From: Roseomonas sp. CECT 9278
Lineage (GTDB): Bacteria > Pseudomonadota > Alphaproteobacteria > Acetobacterales > Acetobacteraceae
Direction: 5' to 3'
Length of the DNA: 64,000 nt
NCBI RefSeq assembly: GCF_918698155.1
Contig: NZ_CAKKLX010000005.1
Location: forward strand, 124,001 to 188,000
The notes under the pieces were generated by a model. That model did not search any database. It was given only the letters and a program-made list of their open reading frames with translations, and was not told the origin of the DNA. The translations under genes were made by a program, and so were the position numbers. Positions 37,532 through 45,986 of this stretch are shown here, piece by piece. Positions within the stretch are counted from its first letter, which is position 1. Each line of letters starts with the position of its first letter.

Positions 37532-38425
37532 ATGCCCGACACGCTCCGCGTCCAGCCCGACCCGACCGACCCGCGGCTGACGCGCCGCGTCGCCGGGATC
37601 GACCACACCGGCCAGCCGATCGAGACCTCCGTCACCGTCGAACGCCCGCTCACCCTGTTCCTGAACGGGCAGGAGATCGTGACGATGATGACCATCCTCG
37701 ACCGGCCCGAGGACCTCGCGCTCGGCTACCTGCTGAACCAGGGCATGCTGAAGCCGGATGCGGTGGTGACCGGCGTGGACTACGACGACGACCTCGGCGT
37801 GGTCATCGTCCGCACGCCCGAGCGCACCGACTTCGAGGAGAAGCTGCGCAAGAAGACGCTGACCTCCGGCTGCGCGCAGGGCACGGCCTTCGGCGACCTG
37901 ATGGAAGGCTTCGCGCAGGTGCGCCTGGCGCGCGCGGAACTGCGCACATCCTGGCTGTACCGCCTGCTGCACCGGATCAACACGCTGCCCACGCTGTACC
38001 TGGAAGCCGGCGCCATCCATGGCTGCGCGCTGTGCCTGCGCGACGAACCGATCGTCTACATGGAGGATGTCGGCCGCCACAACGCGGTCGACAAGATCGC
38101 CGGCTGGATGTTCCGGGAACGCGAAACCCCCGACGACAAGATCTTCTACACCACCGGCCGCCTGACCTCCGAGATGGTCATCAAGACCGTCCGCATGGGC
38201 ATCCCCATCCTGGTCTCGCGATCCGGCTTCACCGCCTGGGGCGTGGAACTCGCGCGCGAGGCCGGCCTCACGCTGATCGGCCGCTGCAAGGGCAAGCGCT
38301 TCGTCGCGCTGGCCGGCCAGGACCGCATCGTCTTCGACGCCGACCTGGATTACGTGCCCGAGGAATCCGCGAAGCACTGGCGCAAGAACAGCGCCGAGGC
38401 CATGACGGCGTCCGATGCGGGCTGA
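37532..38425 (+). CDS. fdhD: Formate dehydrogenase accessory sulfurtransferase FdhD
   Basis: A 297-residue sulfurtransferase that transfers sulfur from a cysteine desulfurase to the molybdenum cofactor of formate dehydrogenase. The family segments are present: [26 protein letters not shown], the Cys in TSGCAQG, the [13 protein letters not shown] region and [18 protein letters not shown] 37532 is preferred because it starts near the conserved region; a GTG at 37481 is an alternative. It overlaps mobA by 11 bases. Confidence 0.95.
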   Translation: MPDTLRVQPDPTDPRLTRRVAGIDHTGQPIETSVTVERPLTLFLNGQEIVTMMTILDRPEDLALGYLLNQGMLKPDAVVTGVDYDDDLGVVIVRTPERTDFEEKLRKKTLTSGCAQGTAFGDLMEGFAQVRLARAELRTSWLYRLLHRINTLPTLYLEAGAIHGCALCLRDEPIVYMEDVGRHNAVDKIAGWMFRERETPDDKIFYTTGRLTSEMVIKTVRMGIPILVSRSGFTAWGVELAREAGLTLIGRCKGKRFVALAGQDRIVFDADLDYVPEESAKHWRKNSAEAMTASDAG

Positions 38426-39086
38426 CACCCTCGGCGTGGTGCTGGCCGGCGGCCTGGCGCGGCGCATGGGCGGCGGCGACAAGCCGCTGCGCCGGCTGGG
38501 CGGCGTGCCGATGCTCGACCACGTGCTGGCGCGCATCGCACCGCAGGTCGGCGCCGTGGTCCTGAACGCGAATGGCGACCCGGCGCGCTTCGCCGCGCAG
38601 GCGCTGCCGGTGGTGGCGGACGGGCTGCCCGACCATCCGGGGCCGCTGGCGGGCATCCTGGCCGCGCTCGACTGGGCGGCAGCGCATCGGCCGGAGCTGG
38701 CCTGGGTGGCCTCGGTGCCCGGCGATTCCCCCTTCATCCCGGCCGACCTGGTCGACCGCCTGCACGCCGCGCGCGCCGCGCAGGGGGTGCCGCTCGCCTG
38801 CGCGCGCTCCGGCGGCCAGGCGCATCCGCCGATCGGGCTGTGGCCGGTCGCGCTGCGCGACGCGCTGCGCGGCGCGATGCTGTCGGGCGAACGCAAGATC
38901 GACCGCTGGACCGCCCTGCATGGCTGCGCCCATGCCGACTGGCCCAACCAGCCCGTCGACCCCTTCTTCAACGCCAATGCGCCCGAGGACCTGCTGGCCG
39001 CCGAGGCGCTGCTGCCGATGTTGCAAACCACCCCGGCCGCCGCCATAGACACGCCACGGGCAGGATCGAGGGAGACGCCGCCATGA
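38415..39086 (+). CDS. mobA: Molybdenum cofactor guanylyltransferase MobA
   Basis: A 223-residue nucleotidyltransferase that converts Mo-molybdopterin to the MGD form needed by formate dehydrogenase. The N-terminal signature [18 protein letters not shown], then [13 protein letters not shown] and PIGLWPV are the expected motifs. It overlaps fdhD (start inside its 3' end) and the next small gene (ATGA), consistent with one formate dehydrogenase maturation operon. Length is typical. Confidence 0.95.
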   Translation: MRADTLGVVLAGGLARRMGGGDKPLRRLGGVPMLDHVLARIAPQVGAVVLNANGDPARFAAQALPVVADGLPDHPGPLAGILAALDWAAAHRPELAWVASVPGDSPFIPADLVDRLHAARAAQGVPLACARSGGQAHPPIGLWPVALRDALRGAMLSGERKIDRWTALHGCAHADWPNQPVDPFFNANAPEDLLAAEALLPMLQTTPAAAIDTPRAGSRETPP

Positions 39087-39208
39087 AGGCCATCATCGCA
39101 GGGATCTGCTTCGCGATCGCCATCGCCGCGGGCGCCGCCTTCGTGCTCGACACCAGGGTGCAGCGCACCGCGGAGACCGCCTTCACCACCTCGGGCGTGC
39201 GGCTGTAG
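39083..39208 (+). CDS. Small membrane protein of fdh maturation operon
   Basis: A 41-residue protein with one hydrophobic helix (residues 3-21, [20 protein letters not shown]) and a short extracytoplasmic tail ending in TTSGVRL. It begins inside the mobA stop codon (ATGA). Similar mini-proteins occur beside formate dehydrogenase genes in alphaproteobacteria; their role is unknown. Translational coupling makes it a likely real product despite its size. Confidence 0.75.
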   Translation: MKAIIAGICFAIAIAAGAAFVLDTRVQRTAETAFTTSGVRL

Positions 39209-39215
39209 CAGCGCC

Positions 39216-40259
39216 ATGGCGCTGCGGCGCATCCCGGTCGTGGATGCGCGCGGGGCCGGCCATCCGTCCGCTGTCGCCGCGGCGGAACGGGCGGCGGAGA
39301 CGGCCGCCATCCTGCGCCACGCGCGCCACCACTACGGCGCGCCGGGCGTGGCCATCGGCGATGCGCTGTCGCGCCGCTGGCTGGCGCGCAACGCCTCGCC
39401 CCTGGCGCAGGAAGTCGCCGCCGTCGCGGCGGTGGTGCCGGGGCGCGGCGCGCATCTGCTGAACCTGTCCTTCGAATGGGGCTGCACCAGCGGCGTGCTG
39501 GACGCGCCCAACCCCACGCTGCTGCGCGTGCTGGACTGGGGCAGCCTGGCCGGGCTGGGCGATGCGCTCTGCGTCATCCGCCAGGCCGGCCCGGCGGGCG
39601 ACTGGCTGAACATCGGCTGGCCGGGGCTGGCCGGCGCCATCACCGCGCTGGCACCGGGGCGCTTCGCCATCGCCATCAACCAGCCGCCGCTGCCGCTGAC
39701 GCGGTTGGGCGCGTCGGCCCGCCGTCGCGGCTGGCGCACCACCGGGCTGCTGGCGGATTGGGTCGCCTCGCGCCCCGCCACCTGGCGCAGCCGCGCGCTG
39801 CCGCCGGCGCATCTCCTGCGGATCGCCTGCGACACCGCGCCGGACTATGCCGCGGCGCTGGCGCTGCTGCGCGATACCCCGGTGGCCGCGGCCGTGACCT
39901 TCACCATCGCCGGCACGCGACCGGGCGAGGCCGCCGTGGTCGAACGCGCGCGCGACCGCGCGGCGCTGCGCCATGGCCCCGGCCTGGCCGCGGCGAATCA
40001 CTGGGCCTCGGTGGGGTTGCCCGGTGCGGCGCGCTGGCGCGAGAGCGAATCGCGGATGGCCCGCATGGCCGAACTGGTGTCGCACGGCGTGGTGCCCGAT
40101 GGCTTCGCCTGGCTGGCGCCGCCGCTGCTGAACCACGGCACGCGGCTGGCGGCGGTGATGTGCCCGGCGCAGGGGCGGCTCGAACTCGTGGCACATGAAG
40201 GCGAGGAACGGGTGAGCGAAGTCCTGCGCCTCCCCCCGCCGGGCCCGATGGCAAGGTAG
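39216..40259 (+). CDS. C45/NAAA-like Ntn hydrolase
   Basis: A 347-residue protein resembling acid ceramidase/NAAA and C45 acyltransferases. The autocatalytic nucleophile pattern is Cys90 in WGCTSGV, followed by NPTLLRVLDWG, which matches the CTS...R-(N/D)-(W/L)-D layout of that family, and an AINQPPLP segment. Such enzymes cleave or transfer acyl groups from amides after self-processing before the Cys. The start is 7 bp after the small membrane gene. Its link to formate dehydrogenase maturation is only positional. Confidence 0.75.
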   Translation: MALRRIPVVDARGAGHPSAVAAAERAAETAAILRHARHHYGAPGVAIGDALSRRWLARNASPLAQEVAAVAAVVPGRGAHLLNLSFEWGCTSGVLDAPNPTLLRVLDWGSLAGLGDALCVIRQAGPAGDWLNIGWPGLAGAITALAPGRFAIAINQPPLPLTRLGASARRRGWRTTGLLADWVASRPATWRSRALPPAHLLRIACDTAPDYAAALALLRDTPVAAAVTFTIAGTRPGEAAVVERARDRAALRHGPGLAAANHWASVGLPGAARWRESESRMARMAELVSHGVVPDGFAWLAPPLLNHGTRLAAVMCPAQGRLELVAHEGEERVSEVLRLPPPGPMAR

Positions 40260-40282
40260 CGGCGCGCCGCCTGGCGAAATTT

Positions 40283-40307
40283 GCGAATGATTCGCATTAT
40301 CGTTATC
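40283..40307. promoter_or_regulatory. Fur-box-like palindrome upstream of RTX gene
   Basis: GCGAATGATTCGC (40283-40295) is a perfect 6-1-6 inverted repeat, followed by ATTATCGTTATC. On the reverse strand the start reads GATAACGATAATGCGAAT, close to three Fur hexamers. It lies about 31-55 bp upstream of the RTX gene start and at the end of the hydrolase gene. Iron regulation is inferred. Confidence 0.6.
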
Positions 40308-40337
40308 ATGGCACTCCCGGGTTGGAGAACGAGCGCC

Positions 40338-42362
40338 ATGACCATCGCAGCCACCGCCTTCGGACAGGACAACCTGATCAGCAGCCGCGGCGAGGACGGC
40401 GCCCTGCTGCTCGACCCGGCCTTCATCAATCCCTGGGGAACGGCGATCCGCCCGGCCGGCGCCGGCGGGCATTGGTGGATCGCCAATACCGACACGGCGC
40501 GCGTCACGCTCTATGTCGGCGACTCGCCCACTGTCGGCTTCACGCAGGACGGCCTCTCGGTGCTCGGCGTCCCCGGCGCCCCGGGCCCCGACGTCGCGAT
40601 CGACATCACCCCGCCGACGCGCGACGGCCTGCCCCTGCCGGCCGCCAACCCGACGCCCGACACCTCGATGCCGCCCTCCAACCCGACCGGCCAGGTGTTC
40701 AGCGGCAGCGCCACCGACTTCATGGTGGCCGGCACCAGCCTCACGGGCCTCGCCATCACCGCGCCGTCGCGATTCATCACGGTCAGCGAGGACGGCACCA
40801 TCGCCGCCTGGGGCGAGACCGGATCGACCCCCGCCCAGCGCATGGATGCCTTCACCGTCGTCGTCGACAATTCGGCGACCGGGGCGATCTACAAGGGCGT
40901 CACGGTCAGCGCGGAGACCGGCAGCGGCAACCTGCTCTATGCCGCGAATTTCTCGCAGAACATGATCGAGGTCTACGACGCCGACTGGGATCGCGTCTCC
41001 ACCACCAGCTTCGTCCACACCGCGCCCGGCGCGCGCGACGCGGACGACTACGCCCCCTTCAACATCGAGCGCGTGACCGACGCGACGCGCGGCGAGGAAG
41101 TGCTGATCGTCGCCTATGCCAAGGTCGCCAATGCGGCCGAGGGCGAGGAGGATTCGACCGACGGCTACATCGTGAAGTACGCCCTGGACGGCACCTTCAT
41201 CGCGGCCAGCGATGGCGACGGGCATTTCAACGCGCCCTGGGGCGTGGCCCTGGCACCGGACGAGTGGGGCGACCTTGATGGCGCGCTGCTGGTCGGCAAT
41301 TTCGGCGACGGGCGCATCCTCGGCCTCGACATCGACACGCTCGAATTCCGCGCCTTCCTGCGCGACGACCAGGGCGCGCCGGTCGAGATCGAGGGCCTGT
41401 GGGACATCATCTTCGGCAATGGCGCGAGCCTCGGCGCCACCGACAAGCTGTATTTCACCGCGGCGCCCGAGGAGGAATCGCAGGGCATCTTCGGCAGCCT
41501 GTCGATCCTCGACAGCGCGGCCCGGGCGCTGACCGGAACCGCCGCCGGCGAACTGCTCCAGGGTGGCCTCGGGGATGATCGCCTCGATGCCAGGGCGGGC
41601 CACGACCGGCTGAGCGGCTTTGCCGGGGCGGACTGGATGTCGGGCGGCGACGGGAACGATTCGGTGTCGGGCGGCGCGGGCGCCGACACGCTGGCGGGCG
41701 CCGCCGGCCGCGACACGGTCGATGGCGGCGAGGGCGATGACGCGCTGTCGGGGGATTTCGGCGCGGACAGGCTGGCAGGCCGGGAGGGCGACGACCTGCT
41801 CTCGGGCGGGTCGGGGACCGACAGCCTGGACGGCGGTGACGGGCACGACACGCTGCTGGGCGGCGTGCAGGCGGATACGCTGGCTGGCGCCGAGGGCGAT
41901 GATTCGCTGGAGGGCGGCTTCGGCGGCGACGACCTGGCCGGCGGGACCGGCGCCGACACCCTGCTGGGCGGCGCCGGCACCGACACGCTGGACGGCGGCA
42001 TGCAGGACGACATGCTGGACGGCGGCTTCGCCGACGACCTGCTCGCCGGCGGCGAGGGCGCGGACACGCTGCGCGGCGGATTCGGGGCGGACACCCTCAC
42101 GGGCGGCTCTGGCGACGACCTGCTGGACGGCGGGCTCGGGGCCGACATCTTCGTCTTCGGCGCCCAGGGCGGCAGCGATGCGATCGAGGGCTTCCGTCGT
42201 ACCGATGCGATCCGGATCGAGGACGGCATCACGGTCGCGAGCCACGAATGGGTCGATGCCGGCGGCGGCACGGCGCGCGACCTGGAGCTGGCATTCAGCG
42301 ACGGCGGCACGCTGGTGCTGCTGGATGCGCGCCTGGCCTACGCGGAGCTGGTCTTCATCTGA
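40338..42362 (+). CDS. TIGR03118-type beta-propeller with RTX repeats
   Basis: A 674-residue protein joining two parts. Residues 1-400 match the TIGR03118 propeller-like family (NPWGTAIR, DNSATGAIYKG, FNAPWGVALAPDEWG, LLVGNFGDGRI). From about 408 to 605 there are 22 uninterrupted glycine/aspartate nonapeptides of the GGXGXDXLX type, forming a calcium-binding RTX beta roll. A C-terminal domain without repeats would be the type I secretion signal; there is no N-terminal signal peptide. No secretion ATPase genes are in the window. A Fur-box-like element precedes it. It is an extracellular, iron-responsive candidate of unknown substrate. Start at 40338 follows a GGAG; the frame is open further upstream to 40281. 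Confidence 0.85.
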   Translation: MTIAATAFGQDNLISSRGEDGALLLDPAFINPWGTAIRPAGAGGHWWIANTDTARVTLYVGDSPTVGFTQDGLSVLGVPGAPGPDVAIDITPPTRDGLPLPAANPTPDTSMPPSNPTGQVFSGSATDFMVAGTSLTGLAITAPSRFITVSEDGTIAAWGETGSTPAQRMDAFTVVVDNSATGAIYKGVTVSAETGSGNLLYAANFSQNMIEVYDADWDRVSTTSFVHTAPGARDADDYAPFNIERVTDATRGEEVLIVAYAKVANAAEGEEDSTDGYIVKYALDGTFIAASDGDGHFNAPWGVALAPDEWGDLDGALLVGNFGDGRILGLDIDTLEFRAFLRDDQGAPVEIEGLWDIIFGNGASLGATDKLYFTAAPEEESQGIFGSLSILDSAARALTGTAAGELLQGGLGDDRLDARAGHDRLSGFAGADWMSGGDGNDSVSGGAGADTLAGAAGRDTVDGGEGDDALSGDFGADRLAGREGDDLLSGGSGTDSLDGGDGHDTLLGGVQADTLAGAEGDDSLEGGFGGDDLAGGTGADTLLGGAGTDTLDGGMQDDMLDGGFADDLLAGGEGADTLRGGFGADTLTGGSGDDLLDGGLGADIFVFGAQGGSDAIEGFRRTDAIRIEDGITVASHEWVDAGGGTARDLELAFSDGGTLVLLDARLAYAELVFI

Positions 42363-42391
42363 TACCGCCGACGACACCGCCCGCCATGGCC

Positions 42392-42459
42392 GCCCGCCGG
42401 TTCGGCGGGCACGCCGCGCAGCACCGCGCGATGCGTGCCCGCCCCGGCGTCGCGCCGGG
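42392..42459. terminator. Two GC hairpins between convergent genes
   Basis: GCCCGCCG/CGGCGGGC (42392-42410, 3-base loop) and CCCGGCG/CGCCGGG (42443-42459, 3-base loop) lie between the convergent RTX and moeA genes. They lack U-tracts but could end transcription from both sides. Confidence 0.45.
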
Positions 42460-42470
42460 CGGTGGCGCGG

Positions 42471-43748
42471 CTACAGCATGCCCGCGAAGGGCAGCACCGT
42501 CACCGCATCGCCGGGCGCCACGCGCGTGACGTGCTCGGGCAATTCTGCGAAGCCGTCCGATTGCGTGAGCGAGGACAACAGCCCCGCACCCTCGCGCGGG
42601 AATTTATGCGCGCGCGTGATCGTGCCTTCGGTGCGCAGCGTGACGCGCACGTATTCGCGCCGCCCGGCCTTCTTGCGGTAGTCGAAGCCGGCGACCGCCG
42701 CATAGCGTGGCAGCGGCCGGTCCGTCGCGCCGGCAAGCCGCAGCAGCAGCGGCCGCGCCAGGTGCAGGAAGCACACCACCGCCGCGACCGGATTGCCGGG
42801 CAGGCCCACCACCGGCGTGCCCCCGGCGGTGAAATCCCCGCCCGCCTTCGGCAGCATCCCCATCGCCGCCGGCCGCCCCGGCTTCACCGCAAGGCGCCAG
42901 AACACCAGCGACCCGCCGGCCTCGATCGCGGCGCGCACATGGTCCTCCTCGCCGGTCGAGACGCCGCCGCTGGTCAGCAGCAAGTCGTGGTCGCGCGCCG
43001 CACTCGCCAGCGCCGCCGCGGTGCGCGCCGCATCGTCGGGCAGGATGCCGAGGTCGCTGGCCACGCAGGGCAGCCCCGCCAGCAGCGCCAGCAGCGTGAA
43101 GCGGTTGCTGTCATGCGTCTGCGCCGCGCGCAGCGGCACGCCGGGTTCGGCCAGTTCGTCGCCGGTCGAGAAGACGCCCACGCGCGGCAGCGGCCGCACC
43201 GCGAGCCGCGCCTGGCCCAGCGCGGCGGCCAGGCCGATCTCCGCCGGCCCCAGCAGGCGCCCGGCGGCCAGCGCGACGGCGCCCTGCGCCACATCCTCGC
43301 CGGCGGGCCGCGCATTGGCGCCGCGCTTCAGGCCGGGCGGCACCAGGATGGCGTCGCCGTCGCGCTGGATGTCCTCCTGCATGACGCAGGTGTCGGTGCC
43401 GTCGGGCATCGGCGCGCCGGTGAAGATGCGCACCGCCTCCTGCGCGGCGACCTGGCGCGTGGCGCCGTGGCCGGCGGCGGCGCGGCCCGCTTCCACCAGG
43501 CGCGTCGGGGCATCCGCGTTCAGCGCTGCGTGGCGGAAGGCCCAGCCGTCCACGGCGGCATTGAAGAAGGGCGGCAGCGGGATGGGCGCCACCAGCGCAT
43601 GCGCCAGCACGCGGCCGCGCGCGGCCGCGAGCGGCACCACCTGCTCGTCTTCCGGCGCCGGGATGCGCGCGGCGATCAGCGCCTGCGCGTCGTCCACCGA
43701 CATCAGCGCGCCGCCGAAGGCGAAGCAGTCGTCGCTGAGCTGCGCCAC
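42471..43748 (-). CDS. moeA: Molybdopterin molybdotransferase MoeA
   Basis: A 425-residue enzyme inserting molybdate into adenylated molybdopterin. Typical segments are PPFFNAAVDGWAF, FTGAPMPDGTDTCVMQED, VGVFSTGDEL and LLTSGGVSTGEEDHV. The GTG start at 43748 begins with AQLSDDCFAFGG, matching alphaproteobacterial relatives; it directly abuts the mobB stop. It is the last gene of the fdh reverse arm. Confidence 0.95.
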   Translation of the reverse strand: MAQLSDDCFAFGGALMSVDDAQALIAARIPAPEDEQVVPLAAARGRVLAHALVAPIPLPPFFNAAVDGWAFRHAALNADAPTRLVEAGRAAAGHGATRQVAAQEAVRIFTGAPMPDGTDTCVMQEDIQRDGDAILVPPGLKRGANARPAGEDVAQGAVALAAGRLLGPAEIGLAAALGQARLAVRPLPRVGVFSTGDELAEPGVPLRAAQTHDSNRFTLLALLAGLPCVASDLGILPDDAARTAAALASAARDHDLLLTSGGVSTGEEDHVRAAIEAGGSLVFWRLAVKPGRPAAMGMLPKAGGDFTAGGTPVVGLPGNPVAAVVCFLHLARPLLLRLAGATDRPLPRYAAVAGFDYRKKAGRREYVRVTLRTEGTITRAHKFPREGAGLLSSLTQSDGFAELPEHVTRVAPGDAVTVLPFAGML

Positions 43749-44279
43749 TCAGGCCTCCTGCCGGATGGCCCAGTCGATGGCGTGGACCGGCACGGCATGC
43801 GCCAGCACCAGCGCCGCCACCGCGTCCACGTCGTCCAGCGCGGCGCGCGGCAGGTCGTAGGGGGGCGGAATGTCGGACGCGACCGCGACGATGCCCGGCA
43901 TCTCCGGGCGCATCCAGGGCTTGGCGTTGGCGGCGCGATGCACCTCGATCTTCGGGTGGGCGTCGCGCTTGAAGCCCTCGACGATCACGACATCCACCGG
44001 GTCCATGCGCGCCAGCAATTCCGGCAGCGCCGGTTCGCGCGCGGTCCGCAGTTCCGTCATCAGCGCCCAGCGCGCGCCCGAGGCCACCATCACCTGCTGC
44101 GCGCCGGCGCGGCGGTGTTCGTATGAATCCTTGCCCGGCACATCGACATCGAAGCGGTGATGCGCGTGCTTGAGCGTGGAGACCGCCAGCCCACGCCCGA
44201 TGAGGCACGGCAGCAGCTTCACCATGAGCGTGGTCTTGCCCGCCCCGCTCCAGCCGGCGAGGCCGATGATCCGGGTCAC
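43749..44279 (-). CDS. mobB: Molybdopterin-guanine dinucleotide adapter MobB
   Basis: A 176-residue P-loop GTPase that assists MobA. The Walker A is GWSGAGKTTL near the N-terminus; LKHAHHRFDVDVPGKDSYEH and DVVIVEGFKRD are the family motifs. The start is GTG 44279 after a GGGGAA ribosome-binding site; it ends exactly where moeA begins. It lies 79 bp after fdhC. Confidence 0.95.
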   Translation of the reverse strand: MTRIIGLAGWSGAGKTTLMVKLLPCLIGRGLAVSTLKHAHHRFDVDVPGKDSYEHRRAGAQQVMVASGARWALMTELRTAREPALPELLARMDPVDVVIVEGFKRDAHPKIEVHRAANAKPWMRPEMPGIVAVASDIPPPYDLPRAALDDVDAVAALVLAHAVPVHAIDWAIRQEA

Positions 44280-44358
44280 GTCGTTCTTCCCCGAAAACGC
44301 GATGGGCGCACGGTTCGCACCGCGCGCCCACCCGTCATGCGGCGCCGGGGGCGCCGGG

Positions 44359-45375
44359 TCAATCGCCGCCGGCGACCTTCGCATCGGCGGGCGCGCTGGC
44401 GCCGCGGCCCTTCGCCATTTCCTGCGCGACCCACAGGTTGTGGTGCTGCTTCGCCCAGTTGAGGTCGACCTGCCCGCTGGTCATGGCGTCCGACGCGCCC
44501 TCCATGCCCAGCGTGCCGATGTAGATATGCGCCAGCATCACCGCGATCATCACCACCGAGACGATGGAATGGATGATGTGGCTGAGCTGCATGCCCGCGA
44601 TGTCGGTGAAGAAGAACGGGAAGACCAGCACATAGCCGGTCACGGCCACCGCCGCGCCGCCCAGCACGGTGATCCAGAAGATGCCCTTCTGGCCGGCGTT
44701 GAAGCGGCCGGCATCGGGATGCGCATGGCCGACCAGGCCGCCGCCCTGCTTCAGCCAGGCCATGTCGCGCCCGTTCGGGATGTTGTCCTTCACCCACAGC
44801 AGCAGCATCACGACGATGCCGAGCGTGAAGGGGAAGGCCAGGAAGTTGTGCGCGTACTTGCCCCACTGGCTGATCGCGGTGAAGGCTTCCGGCCCCACCA
44901 GCGGCAGCAGCACGTGGCGCCCGAAGGTCAGGTTCAGCCCCGACAGCGCCAGGATGATGAAGGTGGATGCCACCATCCAGTGATTGGCGCGCTCCAGCAG
45001 GTTGAAGCGCTGGATGGTACGGCCGGACGCCCCGCCCTCGATCGGGATGCGCCCCTTGGACAGGCGAAACAGCACCAGGATGCCCACCATGCCCAGCACC
45101 GCGATGCCGCCGACCCAGGCCAGCGTCACGTTGTGGAAGTCGCGCCAGGACCGCCCGCCCGGCTGGATCAGGCTGGCCGCCTGCTGGTCCGGGATGGTGA
45201 TGCGCCCGGCCACGCGGCCGCCCTGCAGCGCCTTGATGACTTCCAGCTCATCGGCCACCGGCGGCAGCATCGAGGTCGGGTTGGTCGGCGTGCCGCTGAC
45301 ATTGGGGTTGGTCTGCGCCTGGCCAGCCACAGGCATGGCCAGGAGCAGCGCGGCGGCGAGGAAGATCGCGCGCAT
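44359..45375 (-). CDS. Formate dehydrogenase gamma subunit, cytochrome b
   Basis: A 338-residue membrane anchor with a signal peptide, a periplasmic N-terminal segment and four or five transmembrane helices. His residues in NHWMV, AHNFLAF, SHIIHS and LAHIYIG are the candidate haem and quinone ligands of FdnI/FdoI-type cytochrome b556. It passes electrons from the Fe-S subunit to quinone. Its start overlaps the beta subunit stop by one base. A periplasm-exposed N-terminal extension of about 100 residues is typical of the FDH3-type gamma subunit. Confidence 0.93.
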   Translation of the reverse strand: MRAIFLAAALLLAMPVAGQAQTNPNVSGTPTNPTSMLPPVADELEVIKALQGGRVAGRITIPDQQAASLIQPGGRSWRDFHNVTLAWVGGIAVLGMVGILVLFRLSKGRIPIEGGASGRTIQRFNLLERANHWMVASTFIILALSGLNLTFGRHVLLPLVGPEAFTAISQWGKYAHNFLAFPFTLGIVVMLLLWVKDNIPNGRDMAWLKQGGGLVGHAHPDAGRFNAGQKGIFWITVLGGAAVAVTGYVLVFPFFFTDIAGMQLSHIIHSIVSVVMIAVMLAHIYIGTLGMEGASDAMTSGQVDLNWAKQHHNLWVAQEMAKGRGASAPADAKVAGGD

Positions 45376-45971
45376 CAGATCGCCACCGTCTCGCGATAGG
45401 CGGTGCGCCAGCCCCAGGCGCCCGAGCCGTAGCCGCGCCGCTGCACGCGTTCGCGGTAGATCTGGGCGATCACCTCGCCATCGCCGGCCAGCAGTGCCTT
45501 CGTGCTGCACATCTCGGCACACAGCGGCAGGCTGCCTTCCGCCAGGCGGTTCGACCCGTACTGGATGTATTCGGCTTCGGTGTTGTCGGCCTGCGGGCCG
45601 CCGGCGCAGTAGGTGCACTTGTCCATCTTGCCGCGGCTGCCGAAATTGCCGACGCGCGGGTACTGCGGCGCGCCGAAGGGGCAGGCGTAGAAGCAGTAGC
45701 CGCAGCCGATGCACAGATCCTTGTCGTGCAGCACCACCGCATCCGCCGTGGTGTAGAAGCACGACACCGGACACACGGCCGCGCAGGGCGCATCCGTGCA
45801 GTGCATGCAGGCCATGCTGACCGAACGCTCGCCTGGCTTGCCGTCATTGATGGTGACGACGCGCCGGCGGTTGATGCCCCAGGGCACCTCGTGCTCGTTC
45901 TTGCACGCCGTGACGCAGGCGTTGCATTCGATGCAGCGCTCGGCGTCGAGCAGGAACTTCATGCGGGCCAT
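45375..45971 (-). CDS. Formate dehydrogenase beta subunit, 4Fe-4S protein
   Basis: A 198-residue electron-transfer subunit with four [4Fe-4S] cysteine clusters (CIECNACVTACKNEHE, CMHCTDAPCAAVCP, CIGCGYCFYACPFGAP, and a fourth split between CTYC and CAEMCS). It connects the FdhA active site to the cytochrome b. There is no C-terminal transmembrane helix, unlike FdnH, which points to the FDH3 form. It lies 15 bp after fdhA and overlaps the gamma gene by 1 base. Confidence 0.95.
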   Translation of the reverse strand: MARMKFLLDAERCIECNACVTACKNEHEVPWGINRRRVVTINDGKPGERSVSMACMHCTDAPCAAVCPVSCFYTTADAVVLHDKDLCIGCGYCFYACPFGAPQYPRVGNFGSRGKMDKCTYCAGGPQADNTEAEYIQYGSNRLAEGSLPLCAEMCSTKALLAGDGEVIAQIYRERVQRRGYGSGAWGWRTAYRETVAI

Positions 45972-45986
45972 TGTGCGTGCCCTCCC

